In this document: piece after piece, positions 7,834 to 16,229 of the stretch | How the letters are laid out: each line of letters begins with the position of its first letter | How positions within the stretch are numbered: position 1 is the stretch's first letter | Origin: Fimbriimonadaceae bacterium | GTDB lineage: Bacteria; Armatimonadota; Fimbriimonadia; Fimbriimonadales; Fimbriimonadaceae | DNA: 64,000 bases | Direction of reading: 5' to 3' | Assembly (NCBI GenBank): GCA_019638675.1 | Contig: JAHBTE010000001.1 | Location: 2,016,605 to 2,080,604, forward strand | Notes under the pieces: generated by a model | Seen by the model: the letters and a program-made list of their open reading frames with translations, nothing else | Databases searched by the model: none | Told to the model about the DNA's origin: nothing | Made by a program: the position numbers and the translations under genes

Positions 7834-9378
7834 ATGATTCCTGTCATCCCACCTTTCACGGCAAACCCGTCTTTTTCAACGCCGTCGGTGGAGGTTGTGG
7901 CGAAGCAGGAGTTCAAAGTTGATGAAACACTTACGATCGAAGCTCCCGAATGGTACGAGGATTTCGAGACTGGCGTTTTAACATTTGCGGGTGGCGTCCG
8001 GGCCACTTACGGCCCCACTGTAATCACCTGCGAAAAAATCCTTGTAGACAGATCAACAAAGACTTTTGAGACTTCCGGTACGACAAAAATCCTTGACCCG
8101 ATTGGCGTCATCAAGGCCGACTCACTAAAGGCCAGTTGGGCAGATGGTTCAAAGGGTGGAACTGCCTTCAACGTTTTCGTTGAAGTTGGATATGTGAAAA
8201 TCCAAGGCTCAGTTTTGACCATCGCGACCGAGCCGGAACAGGTTTGGACTTTGAGCGATGTCCGTTTTGAACTTTCCGATTTGGCTGCTGGTGGCAACCG
8301 ATTTCTTGCACGGACTCTCAGGCTTTACCCAGGTAAGTACGGTGTTGCCGAACACATCTTTTATCAGATTCTTGGTCAAAAGCTTGGGCCGATACCGCGG
8401 CAAAGTTTTAATTTTGACCGCCGGGTGAGCGGCCTAAAGATGCCAAGTATCACCAACCGTCGGGGGGTAGGAGTTGGGCTATCGTGGGACAGCAGTTTCT
8501 TGCTTAACGATCAGTCGAGCATTTACGCTTCCTGGGCGAGTTTTCCTGGTCAGTTGCAGGAGTACAAACTACAATACACAACTTCGCCTCTGCCCGGTGA
8601 ATTAGTAAAAACCAAAATAGCTCCAAAAGATAAGTTGGCAGAACCTCAGGGTGACGGTTGGTTCGACAACGTGATAGTTGCTTCTCCAGATAATGAGCGA
8701 AGTGCATTACGGAGTCCAAAAAACAGCTTTTCCGCCGGATTTGTTTGGAATACTTCAACAGTGGGGCGTGTTGAAGATGCAACCGGAGTCAGCAAACTCG
8801 TCGACCTGGCTTTTGAATATGGAGGCGCGGCAGGAAATGCTGGGTGGGTCGCAACGACTCGGGCGCAGAGAATCCGCGAAGGCGCCGGTGGAGAATGGAT
8901 AGATCGGGCGATCATGATTGGCACCTATTTGGCGCCTGATTATCTTGCAGGTGATCAACTGAGCAGCCATTTAAGAACAGATTTATTCGGCTCATTCAGT
9001 GAAAACGGAACATTTGGATATGCCCGAAACGAAATCGGTGTGATTTGGCATCCCAAACCAGGAATCAATATCGGGGCGGCGTACGCAGTTGGCGGACAAT
9101 CGGGGCGAGCAGACTTTACATTCGATAAGTTAGATTACACATCGGCAATGCTGTTGAGAGCTGATTATTCGGTTGGCCCTTACACAATCAGGTACTTAGC
9201 CAAATACGATTTTCGGGGTCAAACTTGGTACGACCGGGAATGGGAGTTGGCACTGGCGGCTGGTTCGCTTGAACCGTTTGTCCTCAGGCGGGAGTTTCCC
9301 AGTGACTATCGAATTGGCATCCGTTTCCGCATCGATCAGTTCACCAACCACTTGTTGGATAGGAAAGTAAAACGATAA
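7834..9378 (+). CDS. LptD/OstA-like outer-membrane protein
   Basis: Residues about 30-150 look like an OstA/LptA-type beta-jellyroll: repeated short strands such as 'GVLTFAGGVRATYGPTVITC', 'SGTTKILDPIGVIKADSL' and 'VEVGYVKIQGSVLTI'. The remainder alternates polar and aromatic residues with many strand-turn units, including a terminal strand 'YRIGIRFRIDQF', consistent with a beta-barrel. This domain order is that of LptD, which inserts lipopolysaccharide in the outer leaflet of the outer membrane, but at 514 residues it is shorter than typical LptD (about 750-800). Oddly no signal peptide is visible at the N-terminus, and no alternative in-frame start occurs before an upstream stop. AAGG lies six bases before the ATG. 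It is divergent from the sigma operon. Confidence 0.65.
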   Translation: MIPVIPPFTANPSFSTPSVEVVAKQEFKVDETLTIEAPEWYEDFETGVLTFAGGVRATYGPTVITCEKILVDRSTKTFETSGTTKILDPIGVIKADSLKASWADGSKGGTAFNVFVEVGYVKIQGSVLTIATEPEQVWTLSDVRFELSDLAAGGNRFLARTLRLYPGKYGVAEHIFYQILGQKLGPIPRQSFNFDRRVSGLKMPSITNRRGVGVGLSWDSSFLLNDQSSIYASWASFPGQLQEYKLQYTTSPLPGELVKTKIAPKDKLAEPQGDGWFDNVIVASPDNERSALRSPKNSFSAGFVWNTSTVGRVEDATGVSKLVDLAFEYGGAAGNAGWVATTRAQRIREGAGGEWIDRAIMIGTYLAPDYLAGDQLSSHLRTDLFGSFSENGTFGYARNEIGVIWHPKPGINIGAAYAVGGQSGRADFTFDKLDYTSAMLLRADYSVGPYTIRYLAKYDFRGQTWYDREWELALAAGSLEPFVLRREFPSDYRIGIRFRIDQFTNHLLDRKVKR

Positions 9379-9384
9379 AGTGTC

Positions 9385-9406
9385 GCCCGGAGACCCAACT
9401 CCGGGC
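9385..9406. terminator. Perfect hairpin after the LptD-like gene
   Basis: An 8-bp GC-rich perfect stem (GCCCGGAG / CTCCGGGC) with a 6-base loop starts 7 bases after the LptD-like stop codon. It sits between that gene and the convergent small gene at 9435-9650. There is no T-run on either side, so it would be a weak intrinsic terminator or a 3'-end stabilising hairpin. Confidence 0.5.
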
Positions 9407-9434
9407 AACTTGATCTCATACGCTAAATATGTAG

Positions 9435-9650
9435 TTAGGCGGCTTTTAAATATGGAGAAGCAGTTACTTCACACGCAACGACTCGGTCGAGTCGCAGTTC
9501 GCCAGCATCACAGATGATACATGGGCCGTAGAGGGGAACGAATGCAACGTCCCAGATTTCGACGAGTTCAGTGACTTCTGCTCCGTTACGGTCACTGTAC
9601 GTGACATTAACGAATTCATTTATGAGGGTTTTAGCTTCGGAGATCAACAT
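9435..9650 (-). CDS. Small hypothetical protein (71 aa)
   Basis: A short acidic soluble protein with beta-rich character in the middle (VNVTYSDRNGAEVTELVEIWDV) and a CIICD dicysteine motif near residue 46. It is not recognised. It has no strong ribosome binding site, but no competing reading frame lies over it and codon use resembles the neighbours. It is convergent with the LptD-like gene and divergent from the debranching-enzyme gene. Existence is moderately supported; function unknown. Confidence 0.5.
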   Translation of the reverse strand: MLISEAKTLINEFVNVTYSDRNGAEVTELVEIWDVAFVPLYGPCIICDAGELRLDRVVACEVTASPYLKAA

Positions 9651-9845
9651 TTTTGTTTGTCCGCAATTTCAAGAATTTGCCAGGGAATCCTTTCCCCAAC
9701 ACGTCTATTCTTCCGTGTGATTGTTTAGAACACCCTGTTAACTGTTCCGGTTCGTGCATTTGCAACTACGATCTGGCGACTTTGCTAGGATATTTGAACC
9801 TTGAGATAAGAATTTGAACTGGCAATCGCAGTACACTTTCGCAAC

Positions 9846-11750
9846 GTGCAAGCGGTCAAAAGAACTGTCCCAGGTGATATCTGTCGTACTTATGCTAGGG
9901 CATCTCGTTTGGAATGGATTCTTACCAACGGGATTGGCGGATACGCCATGGGCACGGTGGTGGGCAACAACACTCGGCGCTATCATGGCCACCTTGTCGC
10001 CGCAACCAAAGCACCAGCAATCCGCACCGTTCTCCTGGCTGGCGTTGAGGCATACGCTACAGTTGGAGGCGATCAGATTGGTCTCAGTAGTAACCAATAC
10101 GTTGGCACGGTGCACCCGGAGGGTTACCGGCACCTTGAATCCTTTGAAATCGGCGAATCTGCCCAATGGACTTGGGTTGTCGCAGGTCAAAAAATTACAA
10201 AGACGCTGACTCTAACTGAAGGCGAAAACACGGTAACCATTGCTTACCGAAACGAAGGCACTAAAGCAATCACCCTCTCACTGCGTCCGCTTGTTTCTCA
10301 TAAGTTCTATCACGAGAATTTTCGAGTCACTGATTTCTATCCTGAGTTTTTATACTTCCCAGAAGATCGGACGACTATCGAGCATGGCGGAATCAAACTT
10401 CACATTGATCATGCGGGTGCATCCCGCACTCCATCCACCGGTTGGTATTACCGATTTGAATCCCCTAGAGAATTAGAACGTGGGCTAGATGGAGTTGATG
10501 ATTTATTCTGCCCGTGCGAGCTGAAGTACATCTTGACTCCTGGCGATCAGGCGGTTCTGGTCGCTTCCACTTTGGACGCTGCGGAATCACAGATTCGGTC
10601 AGAAGCGGGTGGTACAGATTCTGTCAGCGTCGAAGACTCTCTTGCCTCTGCGGCCCGACACTTTTTGGTGCAAACCAAAAGTCGAACAAGCCTAATCGCA
10701 GGATATCCATGGTTTACCGATTGGGGACGCGATACCATGATTTCCTTGCCTGGAATCTGCTTGGAAACAGGGCAGATTGAAGAGGCGAGGGCAATTCTCC
10801 GAGCTTATGCAAGCCAAATGAAGCAGGGATTGATTCCCAACCGATTTATGGATCAAGGTGAAAGGCCGGATTACAACACGGTGGATGCCTCGCTTTGGTT
10901 TGGGAACGCCGTTTATCTCACACTCCAAGCTCAGTGGGACGACGCCTTTGCCAATGAAGCTCTGGGGTGGCTTTGTGAGATCATTGAATGGCATAGAAAA
11001 GGCACACTCTACGGAATTCATGTGGACGCAGAGGATGGATTGGTGACCCAAGGCGAGCCAGGTGTTCAACTCACTTGGATGGATGCCAAAGTCGGCGATT
11101 GGGTGGTCACGCCGCGCCATGGCAAGCCGGTGGAAATCAATGGACTCTGGGTGAATCTGCTCAGAGTGACCCTCTGGCTTGGCGAAAAACTAGGCAAAAA
11201 GCAACTTGATATCTCATTACTTGCCGACCAAGCCGAAGCGAGTATGCGCAAAAAATTCTGGCATCCGATGGTTGGACACTTTTTGGATACAGTTGAGCCG
11301 GATGATGCTTCTCTCAGGCCGAATCAACTGATTGCGATGTCACTTCCATTTGCTCCGCTCGGCGGGGAGGAAGCTAAGAAGGCGCTTGATAAGATTGAGA
11401 AAGAGTTGCTAACCCCGATGGGATTGCGCACTCTCGGCCCTCGGGAAGCGAGTTATGTTGGTCGGTTTGAAGGCCCGCTAGATAAGCGGGATGCCGCATA
11501 TCATCAAGGCACTGTTTGGCCTTGGCTTCTTGGCCCGTTTGTGAGCGCGGTATTGAGGGTGACTGGTGACAAGAAGCGGGCACAGTCCGCATTGACCCAC
11601 ATTGTCGAAGCGGTTGGAAGTTATGGTTTAGATGGCATCGCCGAAGTTTATGATGGCGACGCTCCGCAATTTCCGGGTGGATGTCCTTGGCAAGCATGGA
11701 GCGTTGGGGAAGTTCTGCGCGCTTGGCGAGAGTGTAATAGCGGAGAATAG
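9846..11750 (+). CDS. Glycogen debranching enzyme (amylo-alpha-1,6-glucosidase family)
   Basis: Hydrolyses alpha-1,6 branch points of glycogen or related glucans. The first 210 residues form the GDE_N beta-sandwich ('LTNGIGGYAMGTVVGNNTRR' near the start is the usual N-terminal signature). From about 230 the GDE_C (alpha/alpha)6 barrel carries 'WFTDWGRDTMISLPG' around residue 290, the 'PDYNTVDASLWF' segment with acidic catalytic candidates, 'GKPVEINGLW' and 'YHQGTVWPWLLGP'. These are the hallmark segments of archaeal/bacterial GH133-type debranching enzymes, and 634 residues is a normal length. Translation starts at GTG 9846 because conserved sequence begins directly after it. Two micro-genes follow within 8 bases. 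Confidence 0.92.
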   Translation: MQAVKRTVPGDICRTYARASRLEWILTNGIGGYAMGTVVGNNTRRYHGHLVAATKAPAIRTVLLAGVEAYATVGGDQIGLSSNQYVGTVHPEGYRHLESFEIGESAQWTWVVAGQKITKTLTLTEGENTVTIAYRNEGTKAITLSLRPLVSHKFYHENFRVTDFYPEFLYFPEDRTTIEHGGIKLHIDHAGASRTPSTGWYYRFESPRELERGLDGVDDLFCPCELKYILTPGDQAVLVASTLDAAESQIRSEAGGTDSVSVEDSLASAARHFLVQTKSRTSLIAGYPWFTDWGRDTMISLPGICLETGQIEEARAILRAYASQMKQGLIPNRFMDQGERPDYNTVDASLWFGNAVYLTLQAQWDDAFANEALGWLCEIIEWHRKGTLYGIHVDAEDGLVTQGEPGVQLTWMDAKVGDWVVTPRHGKPVEINGLWVNLLRVTLWLGEKLGKKQLDISLLADQAEASMRKKFWHPMVGHFLDTVEPDDASLRPNQLIAMSLPFAPLGGEEAKKALDKIEKELLTPMGLRTLGPREASYVGRFEGPLDKRDAAYHQGTVWPWLLGPFVSAVLRVTGDKKRAQSALTHIVEAVGSYGLDGIAEVYDGDAPQFPGGCPWQAWSVGEVLRAWRECNSGE

Positions 11751-11757
11751 TTAAAAG

Positions 11758-11892
11758 ATGAAATGGCTACGGGTTTTTGATGTGGTTCTTTTATGCGTGG
11801 GCCTGATTGCAGGTTGGTGCGCCTGTTCGGCATTTGCTGACGGCGTAGAACTTTTTAAGGCCTCTAACGTGCATTTTGAGGAACATGAGTAA
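11758..11892 (+). CDS. Small single-span membrane protein (44 aa)
   Basis: Begins at ATG 11758, seven bases after the debranching-enzyme stop. The protein opens with MKWLRVFDVVLLCVGL and has one hydrophobic segment (about residues 6-27), ending in a short acidic tail (NVHFEEHE). It may be a cleaved signal peptide or a membrane micro-protein. Its stop overlaps the ATG of the next micro-gene by eight bases, which argues for translational coupling and for both being real. Function unknown. Confidence 0.5.
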   Translation: MKWLRVFDVVLLCVGLIAGWCACSAFADGVELFKASNVHFEEHE

Positions 11893-12040
11893 CTTCGATT
11901 CTCCAAAGCCGTATTGGGGGGACTGGGTGTTCAAAATCCTAATCCTGTGCATTTTCCTGTTGATCATTTTTGCGTCGTTAATGACCAAGCAGGCAATTAG
12001 GGAAGTTCGTGATGACTTCGCGCGTTATGAGAAAAAATAG
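11885..12040 (+). CDS. Small single-span membrane protein (51 aa)
   Basis: ATG at 11885 lies inside the end of the 44-residue gene (8-base overlap). The protein has a short polar N-terminus (MSNFDSPKPYWGDW), one strongly hydrophobic helix (KILILCIFLLIIFASLM) and a charged C-terminal tail (REVRDDFARYEKK), the layout of a tail-anchored or bitopic micro-protein. A bidirectional terminator follows within five bases, so the transcript ends here. Not recognised as a known family. Confidence 0.55.
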   Translation: MSNFDSPKPYWGDWVFKILILCIFLLIIFASLMTKQAIREVRDDFARYEKK

Positions 12041-12044
12041 AATA

Positions 12045-12063
12045 GCACCGAATTTCTCGGTGC
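12045..12063. terminator. Bidirectional intrinsic terminator between micro-genes and dnaN
   Basis: 7-bp stem GCACCGA / TCGGTGC with a 5-base loop between convergent genes. On the minus strand it is followed by a T-rich tract (TATTCTATTTTTT) ending dnaN transcription; the plus side has only a weak T-rich run. Confidence 0.7.
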
Positions 12064-12087
12064 CATTTGTAACTTAATTTTTGGGCG

Positions 12088-13185
12088 TTAGCCCATCGCC
12101 ATTGGCATGACCACGCAGAAAGTATCTTCACTTTCTGTTGGTCGGAGCACAGCGGGTCGACTAGATTCAGTCATTTCCGCGCGGATTCCGTCGCTTTCCA
12201 GAGCGTTTAGCGCATCCATCACATAGCGACCGTTGAACGCGATGTCAACTTCGCCGTTTTTGCTGACCATTGCGACTTCTTCTTTCGCTTCGCCTTTATC
12301 TTCGCTACGAACCGAAATCACAACCTTTTCACCTTGACCGGAGAATCGGATGCGGTTTGCACTGTCGCGGGCAAGAATCATAGCGCGTTTGACGTTATCA
12401 AATAGTTCGCCACGATCCATAGTCCAGACCCGGGTGTATTCGCTTGGAACAACTCGTTCCCAGTTCGGGTATTGGCCGTTCAGGAGTTGGGAGACGATGC
12501 GGGCAGTGCCAATATCGACTACGAGGCGGGAATCGGCGAAACCGATTGTAATATCGTCGTCCATTCCTAAGCGAAGATTGCGGATAATGCGAAGTGCTTT
12601 TTCCGGAACGATCGCGGTGACATCAGAGCCGATGCCTTCTTGGTTGATCTTGTGAACCGCCATCCGGTGTGTATCTGTAGCCACCATGGTGAGAGTTTCG
12701 CCATCGTAGCTGAACAGAACGCCGGTAAGAACAGGACGGCTAGAGTCATCGCTGACTGCGTAAGAAACGCTAGCCATTGCTTTGATCAGTTGACCAAATT
12801 TGAGGTTGAGCGATCCCGTAGCCGTGATATCTGGAATGGGAGGGAAGTCGTCGGCAGGAAATGCCATCAGCTTCCATTCGGACATTCCAAGGCGGAGGAA
12901 TACCTGTGTTCCTTCAAGGCTGAGTTCAACTTCGCCTTCTGGCAGTTGGTGGGCGATATCGGAAAGGAGCTTTTGCTGAACGCAAACCGATCCTTCATCA
13001 TCAATGCGGGCCGCACATTTAGCGTCGGCCCACATTTCTCCATCACACCCGAGGAGAGTCAGTGCCCCATTTTTGGCTTCTAAACGAATAGAAGCCAAAA
13101 CGGGGAGAGCGGTGCGGACGGACGATGCCCCCGCGGCAATGTCGAGCGCGTCGCTCAGGTCTTTGCGTGTGACGGTTACTTTCAT
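12088..13185 (-). CDS. dnaN: DNA polymerase III beta subunit (sliding clamp)
   Basis: Ring-shaped processivity clamp that tethers the replicative polymerase to DNA. The 365-residue protein has the three repeated clamp domains: an N-terminal 'VTRKDLSDALDIAAG' segment, the middle-domain signature 'VSYAVSDDSSRPVLTGVLF' around 135, 'VATDTHRMAVHK' near 172, and the typical 'LLNGQYPNWERVVP' and C-terminal 'VLRPTESEDTFCVVMPM'. ATG at 13185 gives the canonical MKVTVTRKDL start. It is not adjacent to dnaA or recF here, and I see no DnaA-box cluster nearby, so it does not mark an origin in this window. Confidence 0.97.
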   Translation of the reverse strand: MKVTVTRKDLSDALDIAAGASSVRTALPVLASIRLEAKNGALTLLGCDGEMWADAKCAARIDDEGSVCVQQKLLSDIAHQLPEGEVELSLEGTQVFLRLGMSEWKLMAFPADDFPPIPDITATGSLNLKFGQLIKAMASVSYAVSDDSSRPVLTGVLFSYDGETLTMVATDTHRMAVHKINQEGIGSDVTAIVPEKALRIIRNLRLGMDDDITIGFADSRLVVDIGTARIVSQLLNGQYPNWERVVPSEYTRVWTMDRGELFDNVKRAMILARDSANRIRFSGQGEKVVISVRSEDKGEAKEEVAMVSKNGEVDIAFNGRYVMDALNALESDGIRAEMTESSRPAVLRPTESEDTFCVVMPMAMG

Positions 13186-13233
13186 TGTGGTCTTTCGCTT
13201 AAATCTATAACTTCCATTTTAGCTAAGCTTCTG

Positions 13234-13512
13234 TTACATCGGCAACTGGTACTGGCCAGGATGAGACTGGGCTTCCTCGAAGGAAATATCTGCGCCCATC
13301 GTTTGCATACGGAACAAGATGCGTAAGAAGTCGCGTTCATCAAACTCAGGTGCAGGATGCGCCTTGAGCAGATTGACAGTTTGAGTCAGGGTGGCCATAT
13401 CCGTGGCCAAGTTTTCATCGGTTGCTGCGGCGGATTCTAGGTCGAGCGCAAGTTCTTCTGGAAGTTCTTGCCCCGCGTAGAGGTCCACTAATTTTCGATA
13501 TAGATCATTCAT
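13234..13512 (-). CDS. Small acidic protein after ECF sigma (possible anti-sigma partner)
   Basis: A 92-residue acidic, mostly helical protein without a membrane segment or Cys/His zinc motif. It begins with the short helix MNDLYRKLVDLYAGQELPEE, resembling the N-terminal helix of some zinc-less anti-sigma domains. Its ATG overlaps the sigma stop by four bases (13509-13512), and on the same strand dnaN follows after 48 bases. The location suggests a soluble anti-sigma or accessory factor; this is inference only. Confidence 0.65.
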   Translation of the reverse strand: MNDLYRKLVDLYAGQELPEELALDLESAAATDENLATDMATLTQTVNLLKAHPAPEFDERDFLRILFRMQTMGADISFEEAQSHPGQYQLPM

Positions 13513-14054
13513 TTCAGCTTCTCCAATGAGCCGCCGAGTTTTTCACGCAAGGCTCTTCTCCCGCGATACAATCGCGATTTCAGAGCCGGGACGCTAATTC
13601 CCAGCGTATCTGCCGCTTCCTTGGCTGATATATCCTCTAAGTCGCAGAGAATGAGGGGTTCGCGGTAATCGAGGGGCAGTTCGTCCAAAGCTGCTTGGAC
13701 GGTAACCCGCAGAGCCGCGCGCTCTTCAGTTCCACTGTACGACCGTTCTCCCGAAATCTCTAGCAGTTTCGGCTGGCGCATCTTATCGATGCACAAGTTG
13801 CGTGCGATCCTGAACAACCATGTTTTGAAGGCTCCATCGGCTCGCAAATCGTTTGCGCGCCTCAAAACCCTCAAAAATGTTTCCGCAGTTGCGTCTTCCG
13901 CATCCGCACGATTGCCCAACATCCTGAATGTGTAACGGAAAATCTTTTCTCCGTACAACTTATACAACTCGCCCATCGCAGAAGCATCGCCCTTTGCAAG
14001 GGCGTTCAACCACCTTTTTTCAGCTAGTGAATCTTCACGAGGATTGCTCGACAT
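13509..14054 (-). CDS. ECF-family RNA polymerase sigma factor (second)
   Basis: A 181-residue ECF sigma. Region 2 is seen as 'LGNRADAEDATAETFLRVL' with 'FKTWLFRIARNLCIDKMR'; region 4 as 'LPLDYREPLILCDLEDIS' then the helix-turn-helix 'AKEAADTLGISVPALKSRLY'. It differs clearly from the sigma at 7164-7727 (for example LPLDYREP against LTEEQRET), so this is not a recent duplication. It is paired by a 4-base overlap with the small acidic protein downstream. Confidence 0.92.
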   Translation of the reverse strand: MSSNPREDSLAEKRWLNALAKGDASAMGELYKLYGEKIFRYTFRMLGNRADAEDATAETFLRVLRRANDLRADGAFKTWLFRIARNLCIDKMRQPKLLEISGERSYSGTEERAALRVTVQAALDELPLDYREPLILCDLEDISAKEAADTLGISVPALKSRLYRGRRALREKLGGSLEKLK

Positions 14055-14151
14055 ATAGGACGTGGGAATCTCCAGTTTCGCCGCAACAAATTATAGCGCA
14101 GGGACTTTGTAGAATCCCTGGCTTATTAACACCCTAATGCGGATAACTCAA

Positions 14152-14904
14152 TTAAAGAGTCGAAGGAATCTCGATGAAGTTGATAGAGACCTGCTTAGAA
14201 GGGGTCGGATCGTCTTCAATTCCACTGAGCAAAACAAGATAAACCTTGCCTGATTGAAGGATTTGAGTTTTTGTTGCAAATACGCCAGATGCGCCAGCAC
14301 GTCGGATTTCCCAATCTTGAGAACCGCTGTCAACTAATAGGGTAGCAGAGGCACCCGGATTGATTGAACCAGTATTGTTTAGGGGAGTCTCCGTTGGATT
14401 ACGGAATTCGACTGCGGGAGTTGTGTTTCCAAGGCTCCGTTCGAATCCGTGGAAGATGATCAAGCGAGCTTTATTGCCGTTAGGTTGAAGACGGTTGGCA
14501 GATATTGGTGTGAATCGAAGTCGTTTAATTTCTTCGCCGACTGCAAAGTTCTTGATTCCGTGAGCTATTACCAAAGTATCTGAATTAGTCGGAAAAATTA
14601 TTGCTTGCCGATCAATTTCTGTGTCGTCGACATTGAGATGAAGTGAGACATCCCAGCCATCTACATCCGCTCCTTTAAATTCAAATTCTTCAAAATCTGG
14701 GGTTGTCGCAAGGAAGCTGAGATTTGATGCCTCAACAGTATCGTTCATCTTGAAATCAAGACCGTTTGCATCTGCGCTTGAATTGACGAACATGATTACG
14801 GGATTATCTGCAGAGCCTCCACCGCCGCCACCGCAAGCAGATAGGGTCAACAGCGTCAAACACACGCCAACGAAAAGGATAAATCGCCGCATCATCGCAG
14901 GCAT
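14152..14904 (-). CDS. Lipoprotein with DUF4397-like domain
   Basis: Signal peptide with lipobox LSAC followed by a hexaglycine spacer, so it is a surface or periplasmic lipoprotein (lipidated Cys around residue 24). After the spacer, 'IMFVNSSADANGLDFKMND' and 'VYLVLLSGIEDD' resemble the start and end of DUF4397 beta-sandwich domains, which are common in secreted proteins of unknown function. I chose ATG 14904, with AGG upstream, over 14964 because the latter adds a polar stretch before the signal peptide. About 250 residues. It follows the zinc protein and ilvE on the same strand. Confidence 0.7.
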   Translation of the reverse strand: MPAMMRRFILFVGVCLTLLTLSACGGGGGGSADNPVIMFVNSSADANGLDFKMNDTVEASNLSFLATTPDFEEFEFKGADVDGWDVSLHLNVDDTEIDRQAIIFPTNSDTLVIAHGIKNFAVGEEIKRLRFTPISANRLQPNGNKARLIIFHGFERSLGNTTPAVEFRNPTETPLNNTGSINPGASATLLVDSGSQDWEIRRAGASGVFATKTQILQSGKVYLVLLSGIEDDPTPSKQVSINFIEIPSTL

Positions 14905-14938
14905 GACAATACCTGAAATACGATCATTTTGGTAGGTT

Positions 14939-15217
14939 CTAGTCGCCGGAATTTGACTTCGCACTTATCCAGGACGCATAGAAAGGATATATAAATTCGT
15001 AGCAAGCGGCGCATCCCATCAAACCAGATTCTTTGGCATCTTCTAACGTCTGACCGCAAGCAGGGCACTTTGCTGACTGTTCTGTACCGAACAAATTTGC
15101 AATAAGTTTGCCGGCCCCTGTGATTTCGACCGTACGATCAAGATCAGAAATAGGAACAACCGTCCGATAACCGTGCGAATCAATGACTTCCACGGGATCA
15201 GACGGTTGCTTAGGCAT
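14939..15217 (-). CDS. Small McsA-like zinc-ribbon protein
   Basis: A 92-residue protein whose C-terminal half contains two paired cysteine motifs: CPACGQTLEDAKESG (CxxC) and GCAACYEFIYPF (CxxC followed by Tyr). This arrangement matches the zinc-binding repeat of McsA, the activator of the protein-arginine kinase McsB in Firmicutes, where the pattern is 'CxxCGxTxxxFxxxGxxGCxxCY'. The first 50 residues (VEVIDSHGYRTVVPISDL...) are not recognised. It lies five bases after ilvE. No mcsB, ctsR or clpC is near, so equating it with McsA function would be premature. Confidence 0.7.
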   Translation of the reverse strand: MPKQPSDPVEVIDSHGYRTVVPISDLDRTVEITGAGKLIANLFGTEQSAKCPACGQTLEDAKESGLMGCAACYEFIYPFYASWISAKSNSGD

Positions 15218-15222
15218 AGGAA

Positions 15223-16113
15223 TTAGGCGTTTGCCATTGCGGCAAATGGAGTTCCGTTCTTTGTTTCTTCGCGGAACAGACCAATGATCTTCTTGGTCAT
15301 TTCGCCCGGTTTGCCAGTTCCAATTGGTCGCTGATCGAGCGAAATCATTGGAATAACTTCTGCCGCCGTTCCGGTGAGGAATGCTTCATCTGCGCTTAGA
15401 ATGTCGTAGCGAGTCATCACATCTTCGACTACCGTGATTCCAGCCGATTTTGCTAGTTTGATGACTGTATCCCGAGTGATGCCTTGTAGCAATCCTTGAG
15501 ATGGATGCGGAGTTCTTAGCACTCCATCTTTAATGATGAAAACGTTGTCGCCTGTGCATTCGGCAACGTAGCCTTCGTGGTTCAGCATCAAGCCTTCACC
15601 TGCACCTGCTTGGTTCGCTTCTTCTTTCGCCAGGATATGGTATGCGTAGCGTCCAATACATTTGAGCCGCTGATCCAGGGTACTTGGCGGGGCAACTCGG
15701 TAAGAGGTTGTGATGACGTTGAGGCCAGTATCGTACATTTCTTGGCTATAAAGAGCCAAAGAAGAAATCATGATCATCACATTAGGGGCGGTTTGCACTG
15801 CCCGTGGGTCTAACCCGAGACCAGTTCCACGTGTGACATTCAACCGAATGTAGCCATCGGCGATCCCTGCTTGAGAACAAACTTCTAGAATGGTTTTCTT
15901 AAGCGTTGGCTGGTCGATTTCCATCTTGTAGCCTAAGAACTTACAGCCGAAATACAACCGACTCAAGTGCTCATCTAGCTTGAAAACTTTGCTTCCGTAA
16001 ATGCGGATGCCTTCAAACAGGCCGTCGCCATACAGGTGCGCATGGTCGGCCGCAGGAACGGTCGCATTTTCGAGAGCTGTCACTTCGCCGTTAAACCAAA
16101 CGAGCTTTTGCAT
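15223..16113 (-). CDS. ilvE: Branched-chain amino acid aminotransferase
   Basis: PLP-dependent fold-type IV transaminase making or degrading Leu, Ile and Val using 2-oxoglutarate/glutamate. The 296-residue protein has the usual N-terminal 'WFNGE...HLYGDGLFEGIR', the PLP lysine in 'RLKCIGRYAYH' (K151), 'GEGLMLNHEGYVAECTGDN' and the phosphate-binding 'TGTAAEVIP'. Length is normal for class IV IlvE. Start ATG 16113 gives the canonical beginning. It is divergent from the VanW gene across a 116-base spacer and leads a short minus-strand run with the McsA-like zinc protein and the lipoprotein. Confidence 0.93.
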   Translation of the reverse strand: MQKLVWFNGEVTALENATVPAADHAHLYGDGLFEGIRIYGSKVFKLDEHLSRLYFGCKFLGYKMEIDQPTLKKTILEVCSQAGIADGYIRLNVTRGTGLGLDPRAVQTAPNVMIMISSLALYSQEMYDTGLNVITTSYRVAPPSTLDQRLKCIGRYAYHILAKEEANQAGAGEGLMLNHEGYVAECTGDNVFIIKDGVLRTPHPSQGLLQGITRDTVIKLAKSAGITVVEDVMTRYDILSADEAFLTGTAAEVIPMISLDQRPIGTGKPGEMTKKIIGLFREETKNGTPFAAMANA

Positions 16114-16229
16114 ATAAAGATATTACCGGTCGTTAGGACTGACAAATGGAGTCTGCGGCGACGAATAGGCCTCTCTCACGTCATACTAATTAAGAAACCG
16201 ATATTGACGGTGGAAAAGTTCAAGTTTTT

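Noticed and set aside
12088-13210. Replication origin beside dnaN
   Set aside because: No dnaA gene and no cluster of TTATCCACA boxes is visible in the flanks.
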